From Tubulanus polymorphus (Eukaryota; Nemertea; Palaeonemertea; Tubulaniformes; Tubulanidae), in contig NC_134027.1 in the NCBI RefSeq assembly GCF_964204645.1, forward strand, positions 8,980,485-9,040,484: a DNA stretch of 60,000 bases. The letters are read 5' to 3'. How positions within the stretch are numbered: position 1 is the stretch's first letter; each line of letters begins with the position of its first letter. Position numbers and translations under genes: made by a program. Below the pieces are notes generated by a model. The model ran no database searches, had not been told where the DNA came from, and saw nothing but the letters and a program-made list of their open reading frames with translations. Positions 32,999-44,805 of the stretch are shown one piece after another.

Positions 32999-34938
32999 TG
33001 AAGGCCCTATTGTTTGAAATCTAAATCATTTCCAAAATATGTCGTTCCGAGCATGTAGTGGTAGACCAGCAATTCGAATACCCTATTGTTAAGCATTTCT
33101 GCTGCTCTGATTTTCTCAACGTGGAATAGGTTTCGAAAATAGATACTGCATATATAACGTATATAGCAAAGAACGCATCCTTACTTTGATAGAATATCCT
33201 TCAAAACATTGTCGAGCGTCATCGAACATAGAGGAGACACTGCTGATAATCTAGTCATCGTATCAGGTAATTCAGTCTCCCGGAAATGAGAAAAGTTTTA
33301 TCTTGGTTTCGTCACCGTCGACAGTGTTCGCGATAGCGTACGAGGTATCGCCTGCTGGAATAGTTTGGTTCAGTCGTCGACGAGTTTTTGAGTCGCGAGA
33401 CCGCAAACTTCTCGCGGCGTGTGATAATGTAACGTAGTAAATCGGAAACTAGTCGCGACAACCAGCCGGGCTAAGGTGAGGTTTCATTGATCATGAAAAA
33501 TGCGATCACAGGCCATTAGCGGTGAGACGATCCCGATACCTGGAAACAAATTTATCATGAGATGCGAATGATTTTGCTGCCTATCAGGTGTATTAGACTG
33601 ATGTATTTCCAATAAAGTTGTGTGCACCAGTGACTGGGCATCTAGGGAAGAGTTTTCTATTTGAAAAACTTGTAATGGAAAATAGCGAACAGAACGTCAT
33701 TCTCGGTTCTTGAAACCTTCTGCACATGTTCTGATTGAATATCGTAGGTATTTTGCCCTGCGCAAAGTTGGTACTCATTGATTTAGTGCAAAATATAAGC
33801 CCGCGAAGGAGGAGCTGTACTAATAAACCATTAGAGATAAAATCCTAAAAGAATAAAAGGTAATTTTATGGATGTCCAGGGGGAATATACATGAGTACAG
33901 CGGAACGTAAGTTCATTCTGGTAATCCCAAATGCAGAAAGTGATACCCACGTAGTAAATCAATGATTTCTTTTTCCGAGATTGATACGCTAACCCCTATC
34001 ATCAGTTTTGGAGTAATAACACATATGCATTGGCATTGGAAGCGGCGCAGAGTTACCTGCTCAGCTAAACGTACTTGATGCTGCATTAAAAATCATCAAA
34101 TAAATTGAATATTTGATGAACAGCATAATGCGCTGAAAAAAATGATGCAGCCAATTTTCTATGCATTCTTCAGCTCACACGTGCAGGGCTTTAAGCTAAA
34201 AGGTTGGGTCTGCGAGTATGTCTGGAGGTCCAAGGAGGTCGTGTTGCATAAACCAATTTTGTAGATCTGTTACTCAGATGTTTAACCGAGCTACCCGAGC
34301 CTTGATGGAATCATTTTTATCGGATATAGGATCTTGAAGAATAGCTATGGGGTGTTTGTTGCAATAAACATCGACAAAAAGGCATTCATATTTGTCGCCG
34401 AGCTAGTCGCTTGTCATTGAAACAAACTTGATAGTATCATTTATTTTTATTGGCTGTTCCTATATATCTTATTTTTCCAACTGAAATGATATATATTATG
34501 AAATAACATCTATTATATAGATTATATTATATAGACATCTATTATATATTGAAGATACCCTTCGATGGGGGGTGACTTTTTCAAGAAATCAATGTAACGA
34601 AGATGAAAACCTACCTGAATTTCATTTTCTTGATCGCGGGTACCTTGCATCCAAACTGTAAGGAAAGGAAATTTCGGAGTAGAGTTTTAATCCGGAAATG
34701 TCAGTAGCTACCGGCACCGATGTATAGGTAAATTAAAGTGAGACAAGAAATGACGGCATCAGGATCAGTTGAGGTAAACATCGGAGTTGTGTGCGAACAG
34801 TGCCTGATCACATTCAAACATGTCAGAAAAATTGCTATTTCAGGTGAACAGATGTCTACTGAAACTAATCTGCATGATGATGAATAGAGAATCCCGCAAT
34901 AATAACAAAAAGTCCAAAAATGTTTCCTTGAGCTAGTA
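32999..34938. other. Unassigned sequence
   Basis: No gene recognised. 33300-33480 is CpG-rich without a long frame. An AT-only stretch with TATTATATAGATTATATTAT-type sequence lies at about 34508-34550. Confidence 0.4.
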
Positions 34939-34985
34939 GTTCACTCGACATTTCGACTATATTCCAATAGTCATCTTGAGGAATA
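34939..34985 (-). mobile_element. Possible Penelope-like stem motif
   Basis: The reverse complement reads CCTCAAGATGACTATTGGAA then TATAGTCGAAATGTCGAGT. GACTAT/ATAGTC pairs, followed by GAAATGTCG, the same layout as GATCTC/GAGATC then GAAACGTCG at 51970-52003. Only the stem motif is recognisable; no flanking element body was found. Confidence 0.4.
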
Positions 34986-35003
34986 CTGAAGATAACTATT
35001 AAG

Positions 35004-35787
35004 CCGGGCTCAGATCGACCTTACGACGCGACTCAACTGTCGGCGACTGTCGTAGATTGCACTCAGATCGAATTCAGCGATAATCGCGGACCAGTTGCTA
35101 TTGGTCGTAACGACTGGACGTGAGCGCGCTCACATTGACACCGATACACCGAGGCGTGGGCTCCCTACGAGTAGATCACGTGACCCGTTCGAAGCTACGT
35201 GCACACATTTCCCAATAAAAAATAACAACATGTATGCCATTTTATTCCATAAACTCTCCATCTATTTAGCGGCATTATTGTGAGAGAAAAATTGAAATTT
35301 TTAGAGTGATTCAAATAATATTCATGATTTTAGGCTATTCATCAAAGGTTTTTTATTATCAACATGCAAAAATGTCATGGAAAGGCGGCAGCGGCAGCAG
35401 CAGCAGCGGCGTTGTATATGGAGGCTGTGTTTCTCTTCTCACAATAACAAAGAGCTTTCCTTCATATTTGGCAGGCCATGAGGTCGCCATGTTCATTTCT
35501 GATCCACCACTGATTGGCTGGAATTAGTTGTCGAGTCGGCAACTCATCACAGAAACACGCACACCGACAACGACGAGTCGGCGACTGGTTCTGTTGCGTC
35601 ATAGAAGTTGAGCATGTTCAACTCCTGCGATTCAGTCGCCGATCGTGAAAATCTGTCGCACGACGGTCGTAGCTAGCCTCAGATCGACTAGAATTGGTGA
35701 CGAAAATCATGCGACGATCGGCGGTAGTCGCCGGAAAACCAGTCGCCGACCAGTTGAGTCGCGTCGTTAGGTCGATCTGAGCCCCCC
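35004..35787. mobile_element. 784-bp element with long inverted ends (family D)
   Basis: The left end GGGCTCAGATCGACCTTACG continues ACGCGACTCAACTG and (T)CGGCGACTG. Reversed, the right end reads GGGCTCAGATCGACCTAACG, ACGCGACTCAACTGG, TCGGCGACTGG. The inverted repeat is therefore about 40-45 bp with very few changes. More TCGGCGACTGG and CAGTCGCCGA modules lie inside. The middle (35200-35520) is AT-rich single-copy sequence with a (GGC/CAG)n patch at 35386-35410. The flanks are TTAA on the left and TTTA on the right, suggesting a TTAA-type target. No transposase frame; non-autonomous. Confidence 0.8.
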
Positions 35788-36571
35788 TTTAGAATACTAC
35801 TGGGTCTTGGAAACGTTTCCGTCTCAACATTATTTTTCCATTATTATTGTGGGATTCTCTTTATATAATCATCACAACGTCGATACAGTGTTTTTATCAA
35901 CGGTTAGTCTCTCTTGTACTTTTACGCTGTATTCTAAACTTTTAATTTTTTATCAATGAGAAAAATCTGTTTCCAAATAGTGTTTGACTGGCAATGTAAT
36001 GTGCTGTAGTTGTCACAGATGGGACGGTTTAGGTACAATTTCAACTTCCACGTTCTGTCAGGTTACGTCGAATATCGGTTGATAGATTCGCTGCTTCGAA
36101 TGTTTTTATTGCGGTATGATATCGTATGAGTTATGGAGTATTATCGAAGATCGCGAACGTTCGTTGGCAGATTCATAACTTTTAAGATATGAAGTAGCTG
36201 ATAAAAACAACGCGTTGTTACATCATGTTTTACGAACGGCAGTCTGAATGTTTACTGCTTGTCCATTCATACGTAAATGCTATCAGTCACTGTCTCTCAA
36301 TCGTCATTACAAACTCGTTTATTGCGCGCTATTTTTACACCCTCCAAAGCCTTGTCTTGAGTAATCGGGTTCAAAAGGCTGCGTTGACAATGCTGATGTC
36401 ACCTCTGTCTGTCTGGCTGGTTAAACCTTTGAAATATAGTCGCTGCATTACACCTTGGAGTAATCAGTCTGATTACACCGATATGACCATTTGAACTCAT
36501 TTGATTATTTTCCCGCTGGATTTTCATTACCGTAGATCATTTTCTTTCCTCATCATTTAATTCTGGTTATT
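35788..36571. other. Unassigned sequence
   Basis: An 89-codon plus-strand frame at 36225-36494 has no known motif. Nothing else recognised. Confidence 0.4.
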
Positions 36572-36800
36572 GTCACGATCACACAGAGATGATTTGGCCT
36601 GGGCCAAATTGGCATGGATCAGGCCCTAGTCAAATTTTGCCCGTGCCTAATTAGAGAGTGCGTTCACACATAAACCACTAATTTGATACTAAAAATTGTC
36701 AAACAAATTGAATCATTTCTAGAACCGGTTGCAATTCAAGCGCAATCATTTGTCCCATGCTCAAATTTGGCTTGGGCCTAGCCCCGCACACGAGCACTTC
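36572..36800 (+). mobile_element. Family A MITE, right third missing
   Basis: Left end GTCACGATCACACAGAGATG, GGCCTGGGCCAAATTGGCAT, CCTAATTAGAGAGTGCGTTC, GAACCGGTTGCAATTCAAGC, CTCAAATTTGGCTTGGGCCT. It then stops at a short GCACACGAGCAC, which may be a jump to near the right end. Confidence 0.85.
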
Positions 36801-39800
36801 CATTCATATTGCATCTACAAGATTCAGGGTTTTGCAAGGGAAAACTTTTAGAAATACACGTAAACTGCGTAAGGCAATAATGGAAATCAGTGATCACTGC
36901 AAATGCTGTGAATGTGTTGAACATCAACCGATCTGTCATGAAAAATACTTGACTACAAAACTGTGACTGCCCGAGGCAACTCTCCGAAAAAAAAATTTCT
37001 ACCGATGTAAAAAAATCAAATTAGCTCAATCTTTTCAGGCGGCCTCCACTTCTTATCATTTCATGACAACGGATTATTCAAAATCGACTGGGTTTATGCT
37101 GCATAATTGTCTCATGTATGGTAAAGTTGATAGGTGTTAATGTTGATTCAAGACGTCTGTCTGCTATAGTTCGGAGTTGGGTTGCAGTTAATGATGGTTA
37201 TTTCATACTCGGATGACGTTTGCAAGAAGCTAGAGGCTCTGCAACTCGGGTTACCGAAGCCGGGTTTCGAATTCGTATTTCTGCATCATTATTTTAATGA
37301 ACGGATAGAATTTATTGGCTGGATAATTTGCACATTGTGTCGTGCCGCTGATCAATAAGCCATTTTACTCTTTCTAGCCGCGATTTTGTTTGTTATGTTT
37401 TCTAAAAATTATTTGCGATGTATATTTCATCATATTTTTTACCAGTCCTGTCGGTTTATATCTCTTATCAATATCTCTTATTTTTTGCTTAAGGCTGAAT
37501 CGACTTTTCTCTGAAGTAAACCCATTATCGATGAAAGCTATACGAAAACGCTGAGCAGGAAAGTGACTCTTCAAATCTTTCTGTAAGCTTGTATGATTAT
37601 ATTTGGATTCTGGAGCTTAAAATCCATATAGAAGTTAATTGAAAATTAACTACTTTGAGTAACATTAAGCGTAGCGTATCCATTGATAAATTGGAGACAT
37701 CTAGTTGCCTGGCAGGTTATGGTGTTTAAGAGGAACTGGCTGGAGTTCAGTTGCTTGAACGCATCGATTTACACGCGAGCTTTAAGCCTGGTGAGCGAGG
37801 ATCTATCTTCAGTTCCAGCCAGTTGCCCATATTATACTTTTGAGCAACTGGTTGTACTCGGTATCCACACATTGTGCAACTGACAAAAACAAAGCAAAAT
37901 GGCACGGGACATAGGATATCCTCTAGAATATTTGCAAGATAACACATTTTAGTTGTTGTTCGATGGCTGCAATATGGGTCTTAGACTAGCACACTTCACA
38001 AAGTTGCTGGTTTCCACGAGATCTTTTATGTGTACTCTTTCACTTACTTACAACTGGATCTGATCATTTGTTACTCCAAATGTCCAACAGTTGATGGAAA
38101 TCGGATTGTTCTATTAAAACCCTATGTAGCGTATTAGTTAACATGGAGTTTTCTGTTGTATAAGATATCAACTATGCCCAGTTTTAACTTTGTGGCTCTT
38201 TAACCGATCTAATGAATCAGTGCCTAAATTCTTGCTTCAGAAGTATTCGGTGATGAGTTCGTTGAAAGCTGGTGAAATCCGTTTTGATCTCTGTAGCTAG
38301 AAGGAATAAATGTTACTCAACATGGGGTCTATGTTAAACGCCTGCCAGGTGGAGAACTTTGTACAGGTGTATCATAAATGATAACATCATGTGCTGTGAA
38401 GTTCTTAGCGGTCAGTGACCTGCGCACAAAAAGAATCTATATGCTTATTGAATAAACGATGGTGATAAGGTAATAAGTACGTATCACATATGAAGTTTAC
38501 TAAAGAACTGTGTCAGGATTACTTCGAGAAAAAGCAATTTTCCCCCAACGGGCGCACCGTTTGATTGAGTAGCCCATTGGTCGTTATTCCCGGACATATA
38601 GCAATGATACTAAGTGCACTTATGCTCCTCTGCGATGGACAGTTGGATAAACATTTTAGATATAAGTTCTACTAAAACCAACATCATATCTATCTCATAA
38701 ACCCATACTTATCAATTACCTGCTTATCTGAGAATATCAGTTGTCGGACAACAATGCCTTTTGATACCCGATACCTTGATAAGATTGATGAATATCTTTT
38801 AACCCTTTACACCACATATCCTATTAAATGATGGACAAACTCATCACCACTGATTAATTAGCAGTAACAGAATGAGCCCCCCAGTTGCATGTTTACCTTT
38901 TGCTAACAAGCAATTGTTGGAATATACCGTTGAAGGTAAATCTAAACCGAGAACGAACCTGATCTTAAACAGCGAACGAACCTGATCTTTCTGAAGTTAC
39001 GCATAAGATCAACCATTCCACGTTTTTGTATCAAAATACAAGACCAGAATCGAAGGAAACCTCTTTGTTCAAAACATGGAAATGAACTCATTATGTTAGG
39101 TTTTGGTGGCTGGATGGTTCATTTGCGTGTGGTATATTGAAGAAGCATGCCCATATACATATCACTAATAAGCCATGAAATGCAAATGTCAATGAAGATA
39201 TTTGTAACGCAATTACCATTGCAGGTCATACAGTGGGTAATTCATACATGAAATGCCCATGAATGCTGTTCCAGTTTGCTCCTCAGATTAATCACGGCGT
39301 GGACAATTTGTTCTTAAGCTCTTCAATCATTTCCAAATGCCAATAGATTACTGGCCATATTCACATGTGTCTCTTCTTAATTGTATTCATACCTAAGCAC
39401 TAAAGCACTTTGATAATGATAAGTCCGGTGATGGAGAGATATAGAAATGGTTTCAAATTGTCTCCATGATTTTTGTTGATGAGCTGGCGCACACACCAGG
39501 CATGCGCATTCTCGTCTTCCAACTGAGTATTTTGATCAGCCAAAACTACAAAGCTCTACGTTTCTTAAGAAGTTCCATCGTTCTCCTGTTTCCAATTTCT
39601 GTTTCAATTTGCTCGATTGCATCTAGATTTATTTGTACCGTCATAAAGCATTGTCCTCACGCCGCTTGAAAAAACAGCGAAATAATCTCTGTATGTAAAC
39701 TCAGAATGTAAACTCATCCTGATGCTCAATACTTTTTCACCCTTGCAGCCCTATTTAGACATACCTACAGCACATACATATATACACGAATTTCGAAAGG

Positions 39801-40004
39801 TAATTTGTTTTCTTCGCCTGTAGATACTGCCCGAGTATCAACTGTGATAATTGGACTTTTACCTGTGCGCACTGGTGCAGAAATTGCTGCGGAATGTTCT
39901 TAGCTGTGAACACGTGAAATGTTTCCGCGGCCATCATTTTCGCCCAGTAGTTGCTATTACACTGTCTCGTTTTATTTTGATTCAGGTTTTAAGAAATATT
40001 TGGG
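36801..40004. other. Unassigned sequence
   Basis: This is one of the longest stretches without a repeat copy. Minor items are a TAGCCGCGATTTTG at 37376 (a lone A-like terminus, unsupported) and ACGAACCTGATCTT twice, 23 bp apart, at 38953-38989. No exon could be supported. Confidence 0.4.
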
Positions 40005-40180
40005 GGAGAGACATTGGCCAAATGGTTGAAGCCAGCCGGTCACAAGTTCAAATTGTGATGAAGTTAGGGGAAATGATGGTGGGGGGTACTTTGGACAGAA
40101 ACCCACGTAATTTCACACAAATTATTAATAAACAATCCTTTGATGGCTGGCCTTCTGGACAAGGGACGACTGGATCCAGT
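40005..40180 (+). mobile_element. tRNA-derived SINE-like unit
   Basis: ATTGGCCAAATGGTTGAAGC (A-box-like) and GGTCACAAGTTCAAATTGTG (degenerate B box) lie about 30 bp apart, in the layout of a tRNA-derived SINE head. The body runs through GGGGAAATGATGG to a CTGGCCTTCTGG and GGACGACTGG end. No second copy is seen in the window. Confidence 0.5.
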
Positions 40181-41803
40181 TAGATAGTTCTTCGTTTAAT
40201 TTGACTAGAAGAGTTGAATCAGTTCATTTTCAATTAGTTTACTCTAGACTCAACCTAAACAACCAACTGTGCAACCACGGTCACGCTCAAAGACGCATCT
40301 ATATGGGGGTGACAATGTGAACTCTTTCTCACATCGTCACCTATAACAGATATCTGCAATTACGGCCCACGGGGTTCTTTGGAAAAAAAACACTTTGTAA
40401 AAAATCTAGATCATCTTCGCCAGTATAAAATCAGTCAAAAGACCGCAAAATTTTCAGCTGTGTAAATGTATAAATATCAAGACTAGGAAACAAAGGAGTT
40501 TTAGTTTTTTGTCAAAGTACACCTCAGTCAGGCAAGGTTATCGACATTTTGTCTCCATCATGTATTCGTTCTTTTGGTCACTTTTATGAAGTGTTAAGGA
40601 GACTTATGAAAGTGTTCCATTTGCCACATCGCATTGATGGAGTTATAATCTCATTTATATGCGTCTGCTAAAAGGAAATATTGACTTATTCAAAGTACAT
40701 TATTATGTCACAGACAAAAAAATCTCAGTGTTGCGCCAACTATCTGCTTGTTCAGAAGACTGATACGCTACTTTTTCCTGAAAAATAGATATACGCATCC
40801 GTGTTATCAACAAAGCAAATCTTTTTTTTTTCATCTAGCAAAGGGACTGGGGAAGACTGAACATTGGCTTCAGGAATTGACCTAGTTACTGTTTGCTGGG
40901 TTTTTGTACATTTCGACACCTGATATTGATTCAGAGCTCTCAATAATCTTCAAAGAATCATCGTCATTTGTCACGAAAACCAACCACCGCAATCTTATGA
41001 TTCAGCTGTTAAACCTGCTCCTCATATGATCCTGTTATTCATATGATGAATGATTTTTATCAAGACCTGCTGTTGCGCCTAATGGGTGAATCTTTGCAGT
41101 GCGTGGGTGTAAATTTATGTGATTAGCCACTAGGTACCGGCATCTGTTTGCCAAGAATCGAAAATTCCCTTCCGGATTCAATCTTGTCAGGCTCCATTTC
41201 CCACTGACCAATAGAAATCTTATTGCAGTAAAATGAGCTTAGCAGGCTGTCATGTAACTCAACTAAGAAACCTGATGTAGGGACTGGTTTCGAAATCTCA
41301 CTTCCGACAACGAAAATTATTCTTTATTTTCTATACCTGTTCGTGCTAGCTAAATTCTCAATTATCATGAATACGATACGAAACGAAGTACATTTACGTG
41401 AAAGAAACGTGAAAATGGATCTCTTTGGTGTCATAAATGACGGCATCTTTCTCAAGTAGATTTTCAGCTTAATCGGCTTAGGTTCGCTAACAAGTCAGAA
41501 GACAAAAATGTATGGATCGATAGATGGACCCGTGTATGTCGATAGTCAGTGACCGGTGATAAGCTCAGAGACAATTTTAGAATAAATTTATCGCCCAGAT
41601 TTCCAGACTGTAGTCTCCTTTGTCAATCCATTATGGTGTCATTAACATCAAACACTCGTCGCCATTAGCTAATAGCTATATCTATGATTTCTGAAATAAT
41701 TTATCGATTGTTAAGGACGTATGATTTCCGAAACAGTTTTTCTTCTCTTCCCTATTGCACGATAAGATCTTAAAATCTTGAGCGTGCGGTAGTTAGAAGA
41801 GAT
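40181..41803. other. Unassigned sequence
   Basis: No recognised gene or repeat. Short frames only. Confidence 0.45.
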
Positions 41804-41895
41804 AAGCCGCGATCACTCGAGCATTTTTGGCCCCGGCCAAATTTTGCCCATGTCAAGTTTGGCCCGGAATGGCACCCAAATGGCCACCCTGTTAC
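41804..41895 (-). mobile_element. Family A MITE, right-end fragment
   Basis: AGCCGCGATCACTCGAGCAT, then TTTTGGCCCCGGCCAAATTT and GGCACCCAAATGGCC are the reversed right end of family A. Sequence homology ends within about 90 bp. Confidence 0.8.
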
Positions 41896-43070
41896 TTGTT
41901 ATATCATGAATCTTTCTTATCAATGTATTAACATAACCTGTTGATGCGTAGTTGAAATAAAGTGGATGTGGCGAGATTACTATATTATAATTAATACAAT
42001 TTCATCACTGAATTGCTCATTTCGCAAAATGTGTTGCATTTATAAGTATCCTTTTTGTTCACCCAGTCCTGGCAGTGTGGCTGTCTCCACAGTGTATCTA
42101 CGTTGCTCTACGATCCTGTGTAACCACCCACCCAGACACGTTCATTCAAATTTCGCGTGACTTTTGCCGACACAACTACTGTCGGCATTTTTGCCTGTGT
42201 TCAAACTGCGATATCACAGCAAATAAACAACCGATTTTGATAAATAAACTATCTACACTAACCTTATGATGTCTTACGTTTGTTCATTATATCATTTTGA
42301 CGATGAATCTGATTTTAGTACGATTAAATTTAAGATACAAAAATACACGCATCGCTCAAGTGTCTTGTTGCTAACGAACTACAGTGTTACAATGCCTAGT
42401 TTCAAAGTGAAAAAATTGTGTCATTTTTGCTATTTCTGTATTTATATCGCATTAAGCACGGAGTATGATGAAGGAACCTCCGAATGAACATAATAATAAG
42501 AAAACTGAATATGTGATGTTTGCAATGATAGTTTATTTTTCACAATCGATTTGGTGAAACTGGATTTCTGGTGGTTTAAAGTCACAGTGATTTAATAGTA
42601 TCGAGAAAATGTCGTTCGTGTCTTAGTGTCTGTGGTACATCAGACACTATAAGGTTCTTGGTGAACCTTTTTGATGTGTCTTTTTAAAAGTCAATTCGTA
42701 ATGTATACGTCCCAATTGGCTATTGATCTGATTTTATACACAGCTGTGGTGAGATATGTTTTTCCTTCATCGGTGTCCTCACCGCTGCGCTATTTGTCTA
42801 ATGAAAGATCTAATCTCCCGTGCATTGGAAATCAATCCAGTAATGGAGAGATATCGAAAGGTGTCTGATTTCTTTTCACTGAGTCCGAAGGCCATTCAGG
42901 CTTATGCTGTACCCCTTGGTCTCAGTGGTGGTTGTCTGGCGTGCCTACGTCTTTGAGTTTGTCTTGTGAACTCTCTACAGACCAGAATATTATTCCGATC
43001 ATCATCAAATTCGATTATATTGTGTAGGATCATAAAATCTGGTATGAGTTCGATATTTGTGATTATCGGA
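41896..43070. other. Unassigned sequence
   Basis: Several overlapping 60-73-codon plus-strand frames (41966-42956) have no known motif. GAAATAAAG near 41955 and AAATAAACA near 42220 resemble retroelement or transcript 3' ends, without support. Confidence 0.4.
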
Positions 43071-43583
43071 TCAAAGCTGGCCAATTAGCAGCCATCTTTG
43101 TTTTTTGAAATTTACATTTTGGATAATAACTAATATAGCATTCCATATCAAGCTATCATTTTTCACATGAGAATGGGAAATGGAATGGTGTATCATAAGA
43201 CCATAGAAGGTCATGATGTCATCCAAGATGGCTGACTGGCGGTCATTTTGGAATCTGAAATTATACATTTTGGTCATCAACTCAAATTTTGATTTAAAGC
43301 TTTCATTTTTCATTCGTCAACTGGGATGCCCATCCCATGACCAAACTAGGTCATGATCTCATCCAAGATGGCCGACTGGCAGCCATTTTGGATTCTGAAA
43401 TAATGCATTTTGGTCATCAACTCAAAAGGTTTTCCACCTAGAGCTTTCATATATCAACTGGCATGACCTATCACATAACCAAACTAGGAAATGATGTCAT
43501 CCAAGATGGCTGACTGGATTGTGAATATGAATATGTCACCTAGTGACCAAACTAGGCCATGATGTCATTCAAGATGTCTGACT
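43071..43583 (+). repeat. Tandem repeat, unit about 140 bp, roughly 3.5 copies
   Basis: The marker TCATGATGTCATCCAAGATG starts at 43211, 43351 (one change), 43489 (diverged) and 43557 (shortened unit). Between markers, GCTGACTGGC, GCCATTTTGGA, TTTTGGTCATCAACTCAAA and ACCAAACTAGG recur in order. A diverged partial unit lies before 43211. Spacing is 140, 138 and 68 bp, so the last unit has lost half its length. Confidence 0.88.
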
Positions 43584-44190
43584 GTGACTTTACTTAGCAC
43601 CTGACCACGCAGGCGTAGATGCACCTTCATCTTGTTGTCAAAAGACGTGCGTGGATAGCGGCAAACTCACAACTACAGAAGCTCTAGCTCCGCATTTTGA
43701 TCCTTTGTGACTTTCCTTCATTACGTTTTAAGTAGTAGGGAGCATGACGCCAACAAACGCCGAGTTGGTCACCGGTAGTCGAATCGTATCGACTAAATTT
43801 GATTTGTTCGGGATTAAAAAATTCCTTTGGTTGGCAAATCTGCTTAATGCGTTTGACAATAAAAAAGTTTGCTTGCGATCTGATCAGAAATTCGTACACG
43901 CGCAAAACTAGTCGGAGTTAATGAACTATAGTTCACACTTCATCTCCCTGCATAACATCTCATTGGCCTTTGTGTCTGCTGTGCCATTTGCTGTTGATCA
44001 AATTTCACTAAGCGCCCTTCAAGCGATCACTCATCCACCGAAAAAAAGCAGTTCGATTTGCAATAGCTATTGAATGATTGAGTGTCATTCCGTGGACTGC
44101 ATCAGATTGCTGATAGTATTTCAGGGATTAGTAGGTTGTCATAATCCTACCACACATTGGTGTACTGAATATGGTCTATGATACCTTGAT
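43584..44190. other. Unassigned sequence
   Basis: A 73-codon minus-strand frame (43684-43905) has no known motif. Nothing else recognised. Confidence 0.45.
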
Positions 44191-44225
44191 CATGTCCATC
44201 TCGGTTTGAAACTGAGATGGACATG
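44191..44225. repeat. Near-perfect 35-bp palindrome
   Basis: CATGTCCATCTCGGTTT, one central G, then AAACTGAGATGGACATG. The 17-base arms match at 16 positions, and the odd one would be a G-U pair in RNA. It lies 13 bp before a family A fragment. Confidence 0.9.
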
Positions 44226-44237
44226 TTTCATGAATGG

Positions 44238-44330
44238 CGATCATACAAGCAGTTTTGGCGCGGCCTAATGTGGCCTGGAAAACTTTTCACACAGGTACCC
44301 AATTGGCCCATGCCTGTTTGGCCCGAGCCA
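44238..44330 (-). mobile_element. Family A right-end fragment, reversed
   Basis: GCGATCATACAAGCAGTTTT, GGCGCGGCC, ACACAGGTACCCAATTGGCC and CTGTTTGGCCCGAGCCAAAT are the reversed right third of A. It joins directly to the next, oppositely oriented A copy. Confidence 0.75.
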
Positions 44331-44520
44331 AATAAAGCCACGGAGACAGTTTGGCCCGTGCCTAATTAGAAAGCGCGTTTACACGCAAGCCACTCAGTCA
44401 ATAGTAAACAATGTTGTAAACAAGCGAAATGTGATGCTTCCAGAACAAGTTGCAATTCACACTCAATGATATGACCCATGCTAGATTTAGGCTTGTTCCT
44501 AATTTGGCCCATGTTGTACT
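44331..44520 (+). mobile_element. Family A MITE, left two-thirds
   Basis: AGCCACGGAGACAGTTTGGC, CCGTGCCTAATTAGAAAGCG, CACTCAGTCAATAGTAAACA, CAAGTTGCAATTCACACTCA, ending around GCCCATG. Together with the reversed fragment just upstream, this makes an inverted junction of two A pieces. Confidence 0.85.
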
Positions 44521-44678
44521 CCTAGCTTCAGTTACTGCTCAGTTGCAAACCAGTTAACAAGTGATTGTCTGAATGAACCGAAATTTCCAATTATGTATTT
44601 CGATTAAAAACTCTGTCTGAATTTGACCGCCCATCACACCTATATCTGCACTTCGATTTCTGATATCATAATCGGCCC

Positions 44679-44805
44679 CTGGTCTCGCTCCTGGCAGGTG
44701 TGGCGGGTTTGTAAGGGTACACCAAATCAAAACACATCAGACCAAATCTACCAATGATCACAGTAATTACCAGGGTCAATCCTATTTTTAAGATAAAGAA
44801 AATGC
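44679..44805 (+). repeat. Dispersed repeat, copy 2 (pair with 32083-32200)
   Basis: GGTACACCAAATCAAAACAC, AGACCAAATCTACCAATGAT and CCAGGGTCAATCCTATTTTT then AAGAT correspond in order to 32083-32200. A GGCCCCTGGTCTCGCTCCTG start may be the element's end. Confidence 0.55.

Noticed and set aside
37374-37390. Lone TAGCCGCGATTTTG as a family A copy
   Set aside because: Only about 10 bp match and no A interior follows.
41878-41892. ATGGCCACCCTG as the right end of a CAGGGTGGCCAT element (family F)
   Set aside because: The same position aligns with family A sequence (CAAATGGGCC...CCTGTTTGG reversed), so it is part of the A fragment.
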